Source: Sutcliffiella cohnii
GTDB lineage: Bacteria; Bacillota; Bacilli; Bacillales; Bacillaceae_I
Direction: 5' to 3'
DNA: 64,000 nucleotides
Assembly (NCBI RefSeq): GCF_002250055.1
Contig: NZ_CP018866.1
Coordinates: 1,666,501 to 1,730,500 of the forward strand
Shown: positions 35,860-43,480 of the stretch, one piece after another
How positions within the stretch are numbered: the first letter of the stretch is position 1
Layout: every line of letters begins with the position of its first letter
Made by a program: the position numbers and the translations under genes
The notes under the pieces: generated by a model
The model's input: the letters and a program-made list of their open reading frames with translations, nothing else
Database searches by the model: none
What the model was told of the DNA's origin: nothing

Positions 35860-37017
35860 TTGAAACAAGCGGTTCACTTTGGAGCAGGAAATATCGGTAG
35901 AGGTTTCATTGGGGCATTATTTTCTCAATCAAGTTACCATGTAACTTTTGTTGATATTGCTGAACAAATAATAAATAAACTAAACGAAGAAAAAAGCTAT
36001 AAAGTTGTATTAGCTACGAATCAAAAGGAAACGATTCAAATCGACAACGTTTCCGGATTAAACAACATGACACAAGAACAAGAAGTTATCACTGCCATTA
36101 AAGAAGCTACTTACTTAACGACAGCAATCGGCCCAAACATTTTACCGAGAATTGCACCTTTAATGGCTCGTGGAATTACAGAGCGCGTTGCTCAAACCGA
36201 TGAAAAAAAGCTTTACGTTATTGCTTGTGAAAATCAAATTGGTGCAACAGATATACTTAAGCAACACATTTTAGACAATCTAGACGAAGAAACAAAAGCG
36301 AAAATCGAAGGGAAAGTTCACTTCTTTAATTCTGCAGTTGACCGCATCGTGCCAATTCAAGACCAAGATTCGCTCGATGTACTCGTGGAGCCGTACTATG
36401 AATGGGTTGTAGAGGCAAAAGAGTCGATTCCACATGTTGAAGGTATGACAATTGTAGAAGACCTTGCTCCGTTTATTGAACGAAAACTATTTACCGTAAA
36501 CACTGGACATGCGGTAATCGCATATTTAGGATATTTAGCAGGAAAATCAACTATCGATGAGACCCTTGCAGATGACGCAGTTGCCAACCAGGTTAGAGAA
36601 ACATTAAAAGAAACAGGTGCTTATTTAGTAAAAGAATACGGCATTGATGAAACAGAACACCTATCTTACATTAATAAAAATATTGAACGATTCAAAAATC
36701 CATTTTTAAATGATGGCGTAACAAGAGTTGGACGTTCTCCAATTCGTAAACTAGGTCCGGAAGATAGACTTATTCGTCCTGCAACACAAGCAGAAAAAGC
36801 TGGGTTACCATTTGAGAACTTGGCAAAAGCAATTGCCGCAGCTCTTCTTTTTGACAATCCAGAAGACCAAGAAGCGATGGAAATTCAAAGTATGATTAAA
36901 GAACATGGACCGGAATATGTTCTAAAGACAGTTAGCAAATTAGAGGAAAATAGTGAAATTGCGAAAGAAGTAATTCGTGCGTATGATATGTTGAAAAGTA
37001 ATGCATCCGAAGCGTAA
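35860..37017 (+). CDS. mtlD: Mannitol-1-phosphate 5-dehydrogenase
   Basis: 386 residues. NAD-binding VHFGAGNIGRGFIGALF at the N-terminus, catalytic lysine region NTGHAVIAYLGYLAGK, and GVTRVGRSPIRKLGPEDRL are typical. It oxidises mannitol 1-phosphate to fructose 6-phosphate with NAD. TTG 35860 is chosen because AAGGA lies nine bases upstream and the family begins near MKxAVHFGAG; ATGs at 35851 and 35854 overlap the mtlR stop. Last gene of the mannitol operon, followed by a terminator. Confidence 0.93.
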   Translation: MKQAVHFGAGNIGRGFIGALFSQSSYHVTFVDIAEQIINKLNEEKSYKVVLATNQKETIQIDNVSGLNNMTQEQEVITAIKEATYLTTAIGPNILPRIAPLMARGITERVAQTDEKKLYVIACENQIGATDILKQHILDNLDEETKAKIEGKVHFFNSAVDRIVPIQDQDSLDVLVEPYYEWVVEAKESIPHVEGMTIVEDLAPFIERKLFTVNTGHAVIAYLGYLAGKSTIDETLADDAVANQVRETLKETGAYLVKEYGIDETEHLSYINKNIERFKNPFLNDGVTRVGRSPIRKLGPEDRLIRPATQAEKAGLPFENLAKAIAAALLFDNPEDQEAMEIQSMIKEHGPEYVLKTVSKLEENSEIAKEVIRAYDMLKSNASEA

Positions 37018-37026
37018 AATATGGAA

Positions 37027-37078
37027 AAAAAGCGGTTTAAAAAGTTAGTGGTGACTGACTTTTTGGGCCGCTTTTTTA
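37027..37078 (+). terminator. Terminator of the mannitol operon
   Basis: AAAGCGG...AAAAAGTTAGT pairs with ACTGACTTTTT...CCGCTTT and is followed by TTTT. Confidence 0.85.
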
Positions 37079-37130
37079 TTATTGTTTACAACATATATAA
37101 GATTGTGTCCTAATTTCATAACATACTGGG

Positions 37131-37235
37131 CTACCGCAAATAGAAGGGGTACTTATCGCAAATAACAGGGAGCTTATCGCAAATAACAGGGAGCTTATCG
37201 CAAATAACAGGGTGCTTATCGCAAATAAAAGATGA
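37131..37235. repeat. Five tandem 21-bp CGCAAAT repeats
   Basis: Five contiguous units of 21 bp starting at 37131, 37152, 37173, 37194 and 37215. The consensus is CTTATCGCAAATAACAGGGA plus G. Units 2 and 3 are identical, unit 4 differs at one base, units 1 and 5 are diverged. Same family as 1251-1331 and 38611-38680. Confidence 0.92.
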
Positions 37236-37336
37236 TGTATAAAAGTATGTGTAAGACCTTTTGCTAGACAAATAAAAAAGGACAAAGTACTCTCTGAGTT
37301 ATCACCACAATAACCTTTGAGAGGAGTACTTTATCC

Positions 37337-38512
37337 ATGTCCCATTTTAACACAGATAAATTAGATTTAGCCACTATCTTAAAAATTTCCATGCAGGATC
37401 TCCTAAAGGAGAAAATAGAAACTATCTTGCGCGAGGAGATCAAGAGTGTACTAGAGAACGAACCTGTCGGAGAAGGAAATTCCCGTAATGGATACTATCC
37501 GAGGACTCTCGACACTATGTATGGCCGCGTTGAAGATCTGGCTGTTCCCCGCGATCGTAAAGGTGAGTTCACGACTAATATGTTTGAGCCTTATCAAAGG
37601 CGAATGGTTGCAGTAGATGAGCTCGTTGTTCAACTTTATCAACACGGGGTTGGAGTCCGTCAGGTAGGGAGTATCTTGAAAAACTTGCTTGGGGAACAAT
37701 ATTCCCCTGGCACCATATCGAATATCACATCTGCCGTGATGGAGGATGTGATTGAATGGCAGAACCGCCCTTTAAAGAAGCGCTATTGTGCTTTATTTCT
37801 TGATGCTTTGTTTGTAAAGATTCGTAGAGATACAGTAGCCCAAGAAGCTGTCTATATTGTTCTAGGAATTACTCCGGAAGGCCACAGGGAAATCCTTGGT
37901 TTTTATGTCGGAGGAATAGAATCTTCAAATGGTTGGAAGGAAATCCTCCAGGACCTGCGCAACAGAGGAGTACAGGAAGTACTGCTAGGCGTTTTTGACG
38001 GACTGACTGGTCTCGAAGAGGCATTTCGTTCCATCTTTCCAAAAGCTGATGTTCAACGTTGTGTAATACACAAGGTCCGTTCCACTATGAATAAAGCACG
38101 TAAGAAGGATCAAGCTGAGCTAAGTACTGATTTAAAAAAAGTCTATACATCAAGCACATACGTAGAAGCTGAAAAAGCGTTCGGAGAGCTCAGGGAGAAA
38201 TGGAAAAAGCGCTACAGTCGAGAAATAGCTTCCTGGGAAGAAGACCTTCCAGTACTCTTAACCTTTTTACGCTACCCTGAGGAAATCCAAAAGTACATCT
38301 ACACTACAAATCTTATTGAGCGTACCATTAAGGAAATCCGCAAGAGGTTAAAAACCATGAATAGCCTGCCGAACATTGAAGCAGCTGAAAAGATTACGTA
38401 CCTGACCTCTATCGACTATAACGAGCGCTGGTCAAGAAGAAAACTAAGTGGATTCGGCCTAGCTCATGATCAAATTTTAAAAATGTTTGAGGAGCGGTAT
38501 CCCAAAGCCTAA
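37337..38512 (+). CDS. IS256-family transposase
   Basis: 391 residues, full length for the family. DDE motif: first Asp in CALFLDALFVKI, second Asp in LLGVFDGLTGLEEAF, Glu in YTTNLIERTIKEIRKRLK. Conserved PRDRKGEF is present at the N-terminus. ATG 37337 lies ten bases after GAGAGGAG, which is itself inside a hairpin (37280-37294 with 37321-37336) that would block translation of transcripts entering from outside. The gene is intact, but the left inverted repeat is incomplete, so transposition in cis is doubtful. Confidence 0.93.
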   Translation: MSHFNTDKLDLATILKISMQDLLKEKIETILREEIKSVLENEPVGEGNSRNGYYPRTLDTMYGRVEDLAVPRDRKGEFTTNMFEPYQRRMVAVDELVVQLYQHGVGVRQVGSILKNLLGEQYSPGTISNITSAVMEDVIEWQNRPLKKRYCALFLDALFVKIRRDTVAQEAVYIVLGITPEGHREILGFYVGGIESSNGWKEILQDLRNRGVQEVLLGVFDGLTGLEEAFRSIFPKADVQRCVIHKVRSTMNKARKKDQAELSTDLKKVYTSSTYVEAEKAFGELREKWKKRYSREIASWEEDLPVLLTFLRYPEEIQKYIYTTNLIERTIKEIRKRLKTMNSLPNIEAAEKITYLTSIDYNERWSRRKLSGFGLAHDQILKMFEERYPKA

Positions 38513-38514
38513 AA

Positions 38515-38554
38515 GTGGAGGATTCAGGCAGCCGAGGCTGCCTGAATCCTCCAC
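38515..38554 (+). terminator. 19-bp perfect hairpin behind the transposase
   Basis: GTGGAGGATTCAGGCAGCC (38515-38533) and its exact complement (38536-38554) with a two-base loop, starting two bases after the stop. There is no T-run, so it may act by folding rather than as a canonical terminator. Confidence 0.7.
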
Positions 38555-38610
38555 TAACAAAACCATATAACTCATTGAGTACAAATACTTACACATAATT
38601 ATTGACAGTA

Positions 38611-38680
38611 CCAAATAAAAAAGGAGTATCGCAAATAAAAAAGGAGTACCGCAAATAAAATGGGGTTTATCGCAAATAAA
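38611..38680. repeat. CGCAAAT repeats right of the IS256 element
   Basis: Units with CGCAAAT at 38630, 38650 and 38671 plus a truncated unit (CCAAATAAAAAAGGAGTA) at the IS junction. They continue the array of 37131-37235, which the IS appears to have entered. Confidence 0.85.
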
Positions 38681-38908
38681 GTGAAAGCAGTAGTCCATCC
38701 ACAGCTTTTTTTTAACATAATAATTTCCTTACTAGCATTCGGGTTGGTGTAAGTTCGAGTTTATTTGAAGCAAAAAGGAGGAGAGCATAAGAAGATTTAA
38801 ATTATGTTTTCAAAGTGGCAATTTTTTTTACAGAGGATTTTTCCATTTTATGTGGAAATTATTAGTTAATAGAAAGAGGAGTACGAATAGCAAAAGGGGG
38901 ATCTATAT
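38681..38908. other. Gene-free stretch
   Basis: AT-rich sequence between the repeat array and the Nudix gene. There is a good AAGGAGGAG at about 38776 but no start codon at useful spacing. I see no convincing gene or RNA here. Confidence 0.4.
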
Positions 38909-39361
38909 ATGGAATACGTAATGGAATTAAGAAAGTTAGTCGGGCACCGACCTTTAATATTACCAGGTTCGGTTGTATTAATAATAAATGAACAGAATCA
39001 AGTGTTGTTGCAACATCGCCATGACGGAGGCTGGGGGTTACCAGGTGGAATTATGGAATTAGGAGAAAGTCTAGAGGAAACTGCGAGAAGAGAAGTGAAA
39101 GAAGAAACAGGGCTAGATATTGGTGAATTGAAACTACTAGGAGTTTACTCAGGTGCTGAATTTTATTTAAAGGTCAGTAATGGGGATGAATTATATTCGG
39201 TCACAGCTGTTTACCAAACACGTGATGTGAAAGGAAATATTGAGATGGATCAAAGCGAGTCAAAAGCTTTACAATATTTTCACTTAAACAATTTGCCAGA
39301 GGGATTAACGGATGTATATAGAAAATATATGGAGTCCTATATTCAAGAGGTAACAAAGTAA
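38909..39361 (+). CDS. NUDIX hydrolase
   Basis: 150 residues, ATG after AAAAGGGGG. Nudix box GGIMELGESLEETARREVKE then ETG (~residues 48-70). The N-terminal PLILPGSVVLIINEQNQVLL and a downstream YSVTAVYQTRDV fit ADP-ribose-pyrophosphatase-like members. Substrate not determinable. First of four closely spaced genes up to 40910. Confidence 0.9.
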   Translation: MEYVMELRKLVGHRPLILPGSVVLIINEQNQVLLQHRHDGGWGLPGGIMELGESLEETARREVKEETGLDIGELKLLGVYSGAEFYLKVSNGDELYSVTAVYQTRDVKGNIEMDQSESKALQYFHLNNLPEGLTDVYRKYMESYIQEVTK

Positions 39362-39371
39362 GGTGGATGCG

Positions 39372-39677
39372 ATGGATTATCTATTATTACTAACTTCCAT
39401 CATACTATTACTTTTCTCATTAAAGAAAATAGCAATGATAAAATACCGTACCACAGATGGAATTGCAGCGGACATAAAACAAAATATTCTTTCACTATTA
39501 TGGGGTATAGTCGTCGTATCAGCAATCTTAACGATTATATATCAAGTTTGGGTAGTAACCGGGAAGTCTTCATATTGGGATGGTGTATTTATTTTAGGTG
39601 GTACTGCGTTACTAACGTTTTTTTCAAGTTTTTGGTTTTACTACAAAAGCTCAGTGAAATTTAACGAAGGGGTGTAG
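39372..39677 (+). CDS. Small membrane protein
   Basis: 101 residues from ATG 39372, five bases after AAGGTGG (GTG 39363 is in frame). Three membrane helices: DYLLLLTSIILLLFSL, LSLLWGIVVVSAILTIIYQV and WDGVFILGGTALLTFFSSFW. No recognised family. The next gene starts one base after its stop, so it is clearly in an operon with the nucleotidyltransferase. Confidence 0.65.
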   Translation: MDYLLLLTSIILLLFSLKKIAMIKYRTTDGIAADIKQNILSLLWGIVVVSAILTIIYQVWVVTGKSSYWDGVFILGGTALLTFFSSFWFYYKSSVKFNEGV

Positions 39678-39678
39678 C

Positions 39679-40458
39679 ATGTATAGTGTGGAAGAGAGAG
39701 AATTGTATTTTCAAAAATTAGTGAAACAATTGGAGGAGTCTGATTTAGTTGAAGGAGTTGTTCAATTAGGATCAGGGGTAAAGGGCTACCGTGATGAGTT
39801 TTCAGATATTGATTTAATGGTATGCACGGTTGAAGAGGTAGAGCAGTTGAAAGATTACGTTCTCCAATGCTTAGGAGAGTTCAACGTTGCTTATATGAAA
39901 GCGAAAAGACATAGTGAGCAAGTGTATATTATTATTGCTATTTTAGAAAATGGTTTAGAGTTTAATATTTCAACATTACCGACTGCCTATTTAAATGTTC
40001 GATCTCCGTTATGGAAGGTGTTAGTTGATAAGACGGGTATTGTACTAAAAAATATGAATTTTGAGCACGAGCGTTTTTCTAATAGACAAGTAAAATATTA
40101 CGTTACACCAGATATCGCTTTTGAGTTTGTGTATTTTATGCGAAGGTTAAATATTGAGTTAAAACGAAATAATCTTATTTACGCAATGAAAATAATTGAA
40201 ATGTTACAAGGATTTATTCTTGAGGTGCAGGCGCTGAATGAAAACAAAAAACTTCACCAGTTTAAAGCCTACGACACTTTGGACCCTAGTTTTATTAGAA
40301 AATATCTTCTAACCTATCCAAATGAAACTAATAGTGAAAATATACAAGAGTCCGCTAAAAAGTTAAAGGCTTTATTTTTGGAAGTAATCGAAAAAAGCGA
40401 TTTTGCAAGGCCGGATGAAAAATTGATGTGTTTACTCGAGGGAGGAGTTGCCAGGTGA
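39679..40458 (+). CDS. Nucleotidyltransferase-fold protein
   Basis: 259 residues, ATG after AACGAAGGGG. The pol-beta-type signature GSGVKGYRDEFSDIDLMV (~residues 32-49) has the G-S pair and D-x-D metal ligands of minimal nucleotidyltransferases such as aminoglycoside adenylyltransferases. A C-terminal all-helical half follows, as in AadK-like proteins. It may transfer AMP to a small molecule or protein; no resistance spectrum can be inferred. The stop overlaps the next start (GTGA). Confidence 0.78.
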   Translation: MYSVEERELYFQKLVKQLEESDLVEGVVQLGSGVKGYRDEFSDIDLMVCTVEEVEQLKDYVLQCLGEFNVAYMKAKRHSEQVYIIIAILENGLEFNISTLPTAYLNVRSPLWKVLVDKTGIVLKNMNFEHERFSNRQVKYYVTPDIAFEFVYFMRRLNIELKRNNLIYAMKIIEMLQGFILEVQALNENKKLHQFKAYDTLDPSFIRKYLLTYPNETNSENIQESAKKLKALFLEVIEKSDFARPDEKLMCLLEGGVAR

Positions 40459-40910
40459 ATAAATTTAAAGTTATGCTAGTGTTACTTTTTTCTGTAAGTT
40501 TGATAGCTTGTAGTAATCAATTACCGAGTAAAAGTGTGATTCATTCGGAACAAAATGGTCCAGTGGATCACTCAATTGGGAGTAGGTTAGTAAAAATAGC
40601 CGATCGAACAGAAACACTTGATGATCTGTGGGGTGAATTTAACCTAGAAGGAAAAGCACCTACTATTAATTTCGATGAGTCTACTATTCTCTTTTTGCAC
40701 ACCATCGAAAGTTCCTGTCCGAAACGTGTTAAAAAGATGGAATGGAATGAGGATGAATCGATTTTAACGATACATACAACTACCCAATCAGACAATTGTA
40801 ACGATATAGCAATTCCAAGAACATTCGTTTTGGAACTGGAAGAGGAAAAAGTGGGGAAACTCGCTACCGTTGTTTTTGAAGGCGAGCCGTTTAATATAGG
40901 GGAGCGCTAA
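40455..40910 (+). CDS. Putative lipoprotein
   Basis: 151 residues from GTG 40455, preceded by GAGGGAGGAG and overlapping the previous stop by 4 bases. Signal peptide VMLVLLFSVSLIAC with lipobox LIAC. The mature part contains two more Cys (SSCPKRVK and SDNCND) and a compact beta-rich pattern (FDESTILFLHTIE; IPRTFVLELEE). Function unknown; ends in a terminator that overlaps its stop. Confidence 0.75.
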   Translation: MNKFKVMLVLLFSVSLIACSNQLPSKSVIHSEQNGPVDHSIGSRLVKIADRTETLDDLWGEFNLEGKAPTINFDESTILFLHTIESSCPKRVKKMEWNEDESILTIHTTTQSDNCNDIAIPRTFVLELEEEKVGKLATVVFEGEPFNIGER

Positions 40911-40938
40911 TCAAAGTAAAATGATTAGCGCTTTTTAG
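40908..40938 (+). terminator. Intrinsic terminator
   Basis: GCGCTAATCA pairs with TGATTAGCGC over an A-rich loop, then TTTTT. Confidence 0.85.
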
Positions 40939-41057
40939 TGTATTGAGTGTTGTACGGGATAGGTGCATCGTCTAAGCTTGGGGCCAGCTTCTGGAAGTGC
41001 GTCAATTAATTTTCCAAGTGCAGCATAAAAATCACGAAGTGCATCAATTGTTTTCAT
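40935..41057 (-). pseudogene. Possible gene remnant, 40 codons
   Basis: Open frame reading MKTIDALRDFYAALGKLIDA then LPEAGPKLRR. The first part is strikingly protein-like and resembles the start of small phage-type proteins, but there is no ribosome site and the C-terminal residues look random. I read it as a decayed or deleted remnant. Confidence 0.3.
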
Positions 41058-41105
41058 AGAACACTAGATAAAAGCCGTATTCACCAAAAAAGGGAGCTAT
41101 AGAGG

Positions 41106-41633
41106 ATGGAACAACTACATTTAATTAAACCAACGATGAAACTCAAAGAGGAATATTTATCTTTCTACCAAGAATGGGTCGATAGTGGGGAAAATATGGT
41201 CCCTTGGGTTATCCAAAGGGACCCGTCAAACTTCGAAGAGATGCTTCAATTTATACAAGACCATGAAAATGGGGTAAACCTTCCTAAGGGCTGGGGACCG
41301 GACAGTACGTTTTGGTTAATTAATGAAAATAATAGAGTGCTAGGAGCGGTAAATATACGCCATCGGTTAACGGAATTTTTGTTATATCAAGGTGGGCATA
41401 TTGGGTACGGAATTCGGCCGTCCGAAAGAAGAAAAGGGTATGCAACGAAAATATTAGCTTTATCACTTGAGAAGGCGAAAGACTTAGGCATTACTAAAGC
41501 ACTTGTCGTTTGTGATGAAACGAATGAAGCGTCATATAAAGTGATCATAAAAAACGGTGGTGAACCAGATACAGACTTCGTTGAGGATGATGGTAACGTT
41601 ATTAAGAGACTTTGGATTAATTTATCTAAATAA
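41106..41633 (+). CDS. GNAT family N-acetyltransferase
   Basis: 175 residues; ATG preceded by AGGGAG and AGAGG. The central VLGAVNIRHRLTEFLLYQGG and the acetyl-CoA loop IRPSERRKGYATKILALSLE (~residues 104-123) are GNAT motifs, followed by LVVCDETNEASYKVIIKNGG, which is typical of one widespread Firmicute subgroup. Acceptor unknown. Transcribed alone, as far as spacing shows. Confidence 0.88.
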   Translation: MEQLHLIKPTMKLKEEYLSFYQEWVDSGENMVPWVIQRDPSNFEEMLQFIQDHENGVNLPKGWGPDSTFWLINENNRVLGAVNIRHRLTEFLLYQGGHIGYGIRPSERRKGYATKILALSLEKAKDLGITKALVVCDETNEASYKVIIKNGGEPDTDFVEDDGNVIKRLWINLSK

Positions 41634-42048
41634 ACTTGCAACTTTAATCATCAATAATCGTACATAAAGTAACACAGTTTCATAGGGGGAGTCTATATAA
41701 AAACGGAACAATGGAAGGAAATCGCAAAGAATAAGAATGTGAAATTCATACTAGCAATCCTTATTATTAGCATATCGATTTTTTATTTCTTCATCTTTTT
41801 TTCAAAAGGAATGGAATTTGAACAAAATATTAGTGCCGCATTCCCCTTCAAAATTCTATGATTTAGTGGGGGTTAGGCTCTAAGGTCTTACTCTCCTTGT
41901 TGTTCTATTGTGATCTTCTTCAAGCTGTTCATTATATTTTCAGTATCCCTTTATGTCGGTATTTTGTTACAGCAATTAAATGATAGGTCAATCTATAATA
42001 AGAATGTTTGTTCTATTTGTAATCACTCATGTTTAATCCCCTCATATA

Positions 42049-42098
42049 TTTACAAAATAATAGGAAAATGGTATACTTCGGTATAGAACAAACGTTCG
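42049..42098 (+). promoter_or_regulatory. tnpB promoter overlapped by a LexA (SOS) box
   Basis: TTTACA (42049-42054), 17-base spacer, TATACT (42072-42077). AGAACAAACGTTCG (42085-42098) fits the Bacillus LexA consensus CGAACRNRYGTTCG at 13 of 14 positions and would cover the start point. A weaker copy GAATGTTTGTTC lies at 42002-42013; the two are also inverted repeats of each other over 15 bases with one mismatch. Confidence 0.65.
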
Positions 42099-42118
42099 TA
42101 AAGAGGGGGTGGTTAGTG

Positions 42119-43480
42119 ATGATAATGGCTAAAACGTTACGTCATAAGATTACGAATCATTCGAGAATTTTCGATCCCACATTAAATATTTATAACGAAG
42201 CATTAGCATTTATTATAAATGTTATAGACAACGAGTTTGATGATTTGAGTGACATTTCTACGAAGTCTATTGTCTCAGCAGTAGAAAAGCTAATACATAC
42301 CACTAAATCAAATCCCCTTCCAAAATATAAAGAATTTAATCAGCGTTTTTATAAATTTCCTTCCTATTTTAGAAGAAGTGCAATAGCTACTGCTTTCGGG
42401 AAAGTAAAAAGCTATCGTTCGAATTATAAAAATTGGTTAAAGGAGAAGGAAATAACTCTTTCTGAAGGGAAGAGATTTAACAAGAGACCACCTCGATTAC
42501 AACTAGAACACAAAGAATTTCCGGTGTTTTACAAAACTAATATGTTCCAAAGAACTTCAGACACTACTGCCCGTATCAAGGTGTTTCATCATAATGATTG
42601 GGTATGGGTGGACATAGAGTTTAGAAAACAAGATTTATATAAACGAGATGTCTGGAGCTGGAAAGAACATAACCCCAAGCTTGTTAAAGTTGGGAAAAAA
42701 TATTTCTTAAACATCAGTTATTCGAACAGGGTGGCTCTAAGTAAGACAGAAATCAATAGCCAAAAAGTATGTGCAGTAGATTTAGGAATCACAAACTCTG
42801 CAGTTTGTTCCATCGTGGATGCAAAGGGCACTGTCTTGGCTCGAAAGTTTATTAATCAGGCGAAAGAAAAAGACCGTTTGTATCGGATGACAAATAAGCT
42901 TCGAAAAGTTCAGCGTGAATCCGGTTGGGCTGCTGCACCTAATTATTGGCGACAAATCCATGGTTTGCAAAAACACATTATTAATCATACGTGTCATGAA
43001 ATTGTGAAATTTGCGAAAGAAAACAAATGTGAAGTTATTGTATTCGAATATCTTAACAAAATGAGAGTCCCGAAAGGTTTTTGGGGAGCAAAGAAACTTC
43101 GTTTCAAACTACGTTATTGGCGTAAAACAGCTATTCAAAACAAAGTCAAAGAAATGGCTAACTATGTAGGGATTAGAATATCCAGGGTAAATCCACGCAA
43201 TACTAGCGCATTAGCATTTGATGGCTCTGGAAAAGTGGAACGAAACGATAAGAAAGACCTTGCTGTATTTACTACAGGTAAAGTTTATCATGCAGATCTT
43301 TCAGCTAGTTACAATATCGCAGCACGATATTTTATACGCGCTTACCAAAAATCCTTACCTGAAAAGGTATGGTTGTCTTTACAGGCAAAAGTTCCTGTTT
43401 TGGCAAATAGAACAAATCAGACCTTATCTTCATTCATTAGTCTAACAAAGGCAATGGAGGCACCGGCGGTGACCTATTAG
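42119..43480 (+). CDS. TnpB-type RNA-guided nuclease, zinc ribbon absent
   Basis: 453 residues from ATG 42119, six bases after GAGGGGGTGG. RuvC catalytic residues are all present: D221 in VCAVDLGITNSAV, E310 in VIVFEYLNKMR, D393 in YHADLSASYNIAARY. The four-cysteine zinc ribbon usually found between the last two is replaced by TSALAFDGSGKVERNDKKD. TnpB proteins cut DNA guided by an RNA made from the element's right end; here that would span about 43350-43555. The element carries no tnpA. Confidence 0.85.
   Translation: MIMAKTLRHKITNHSRIFDPTLNIYNEALAFIINVIDNEFDDLSDISTKSIVSAVEKLIHTTKSNPLPKYKEFNQRFYKFPSYFRRSAIATAFGKVKSYRSNYKNWLKEKEITLSEGKRFNKRPPRLQLEHKEFPVFYKTNMFQRTSDTTARIKVFHHNDWVWVDIEFRKQDLYKRDVWSWKEHNPKLVKVGKKYFLNISYSNRVALSKTEINSQKVCAVDLGITNSAVCSIVDAKGTVLARKFINQAKEKDRLYRMTNKLRKVQRESGWAAAPNYWRQIHGLQKHIINHTCHEIVKFAKENKCEVIVFEYLNKMRVPKGFWGAKKLRFKLRYWRKTAIQNKVKEMANYVGIRISRVNPRNTSALAFDGSGKVERNDKKDLAVFTTGKVYHADLSASYNIAARYFIRAYQKSLPEKVWLSLQAKVPVLANRTNQTLSSFISLTKAMEAPAVTY

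Larger units (their letters stand above)
37280..38612 (+). mobile_element. IS256-family insertion sequence with damaged left end
   Basis: About 1333 bp, bounded by AAATAAAAAA direct repeats (37270-37279 and 38613-38622) that look like a target duplication. The right end, read inward, is GGTACTGTCAATAATTATGT and so on, an IS256-type inverted repeat. The left end begins GGACAAAGTACTC and lacks about 25 bases of it; only the inner part (GTACTC..TGAGTTAT, 37287-37302 and 38567-38582) is shared. The element sits inside the 21-bp repeat array, with related units on both sides. Confidence 0.75.

Noticed and set aside
37079..37285. Minus-strand frame with a repeated LLFAISS motif
   Set aside because: It is only the translation of the 21-bp tandem repeats; there is no ribosome site and it runs through the mtlD terminator.
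37131..38680. CRISPR array
   Set aside because: Repeats are contiguous 21-bp units without unique spacers, and no cas genes are present.
38788..38925. Open frame after AAGGAGGAG starting at ATA
   Set aside because: ATA is not a usual start, the composition is not protein-like, and it runs into the Nudix gene.
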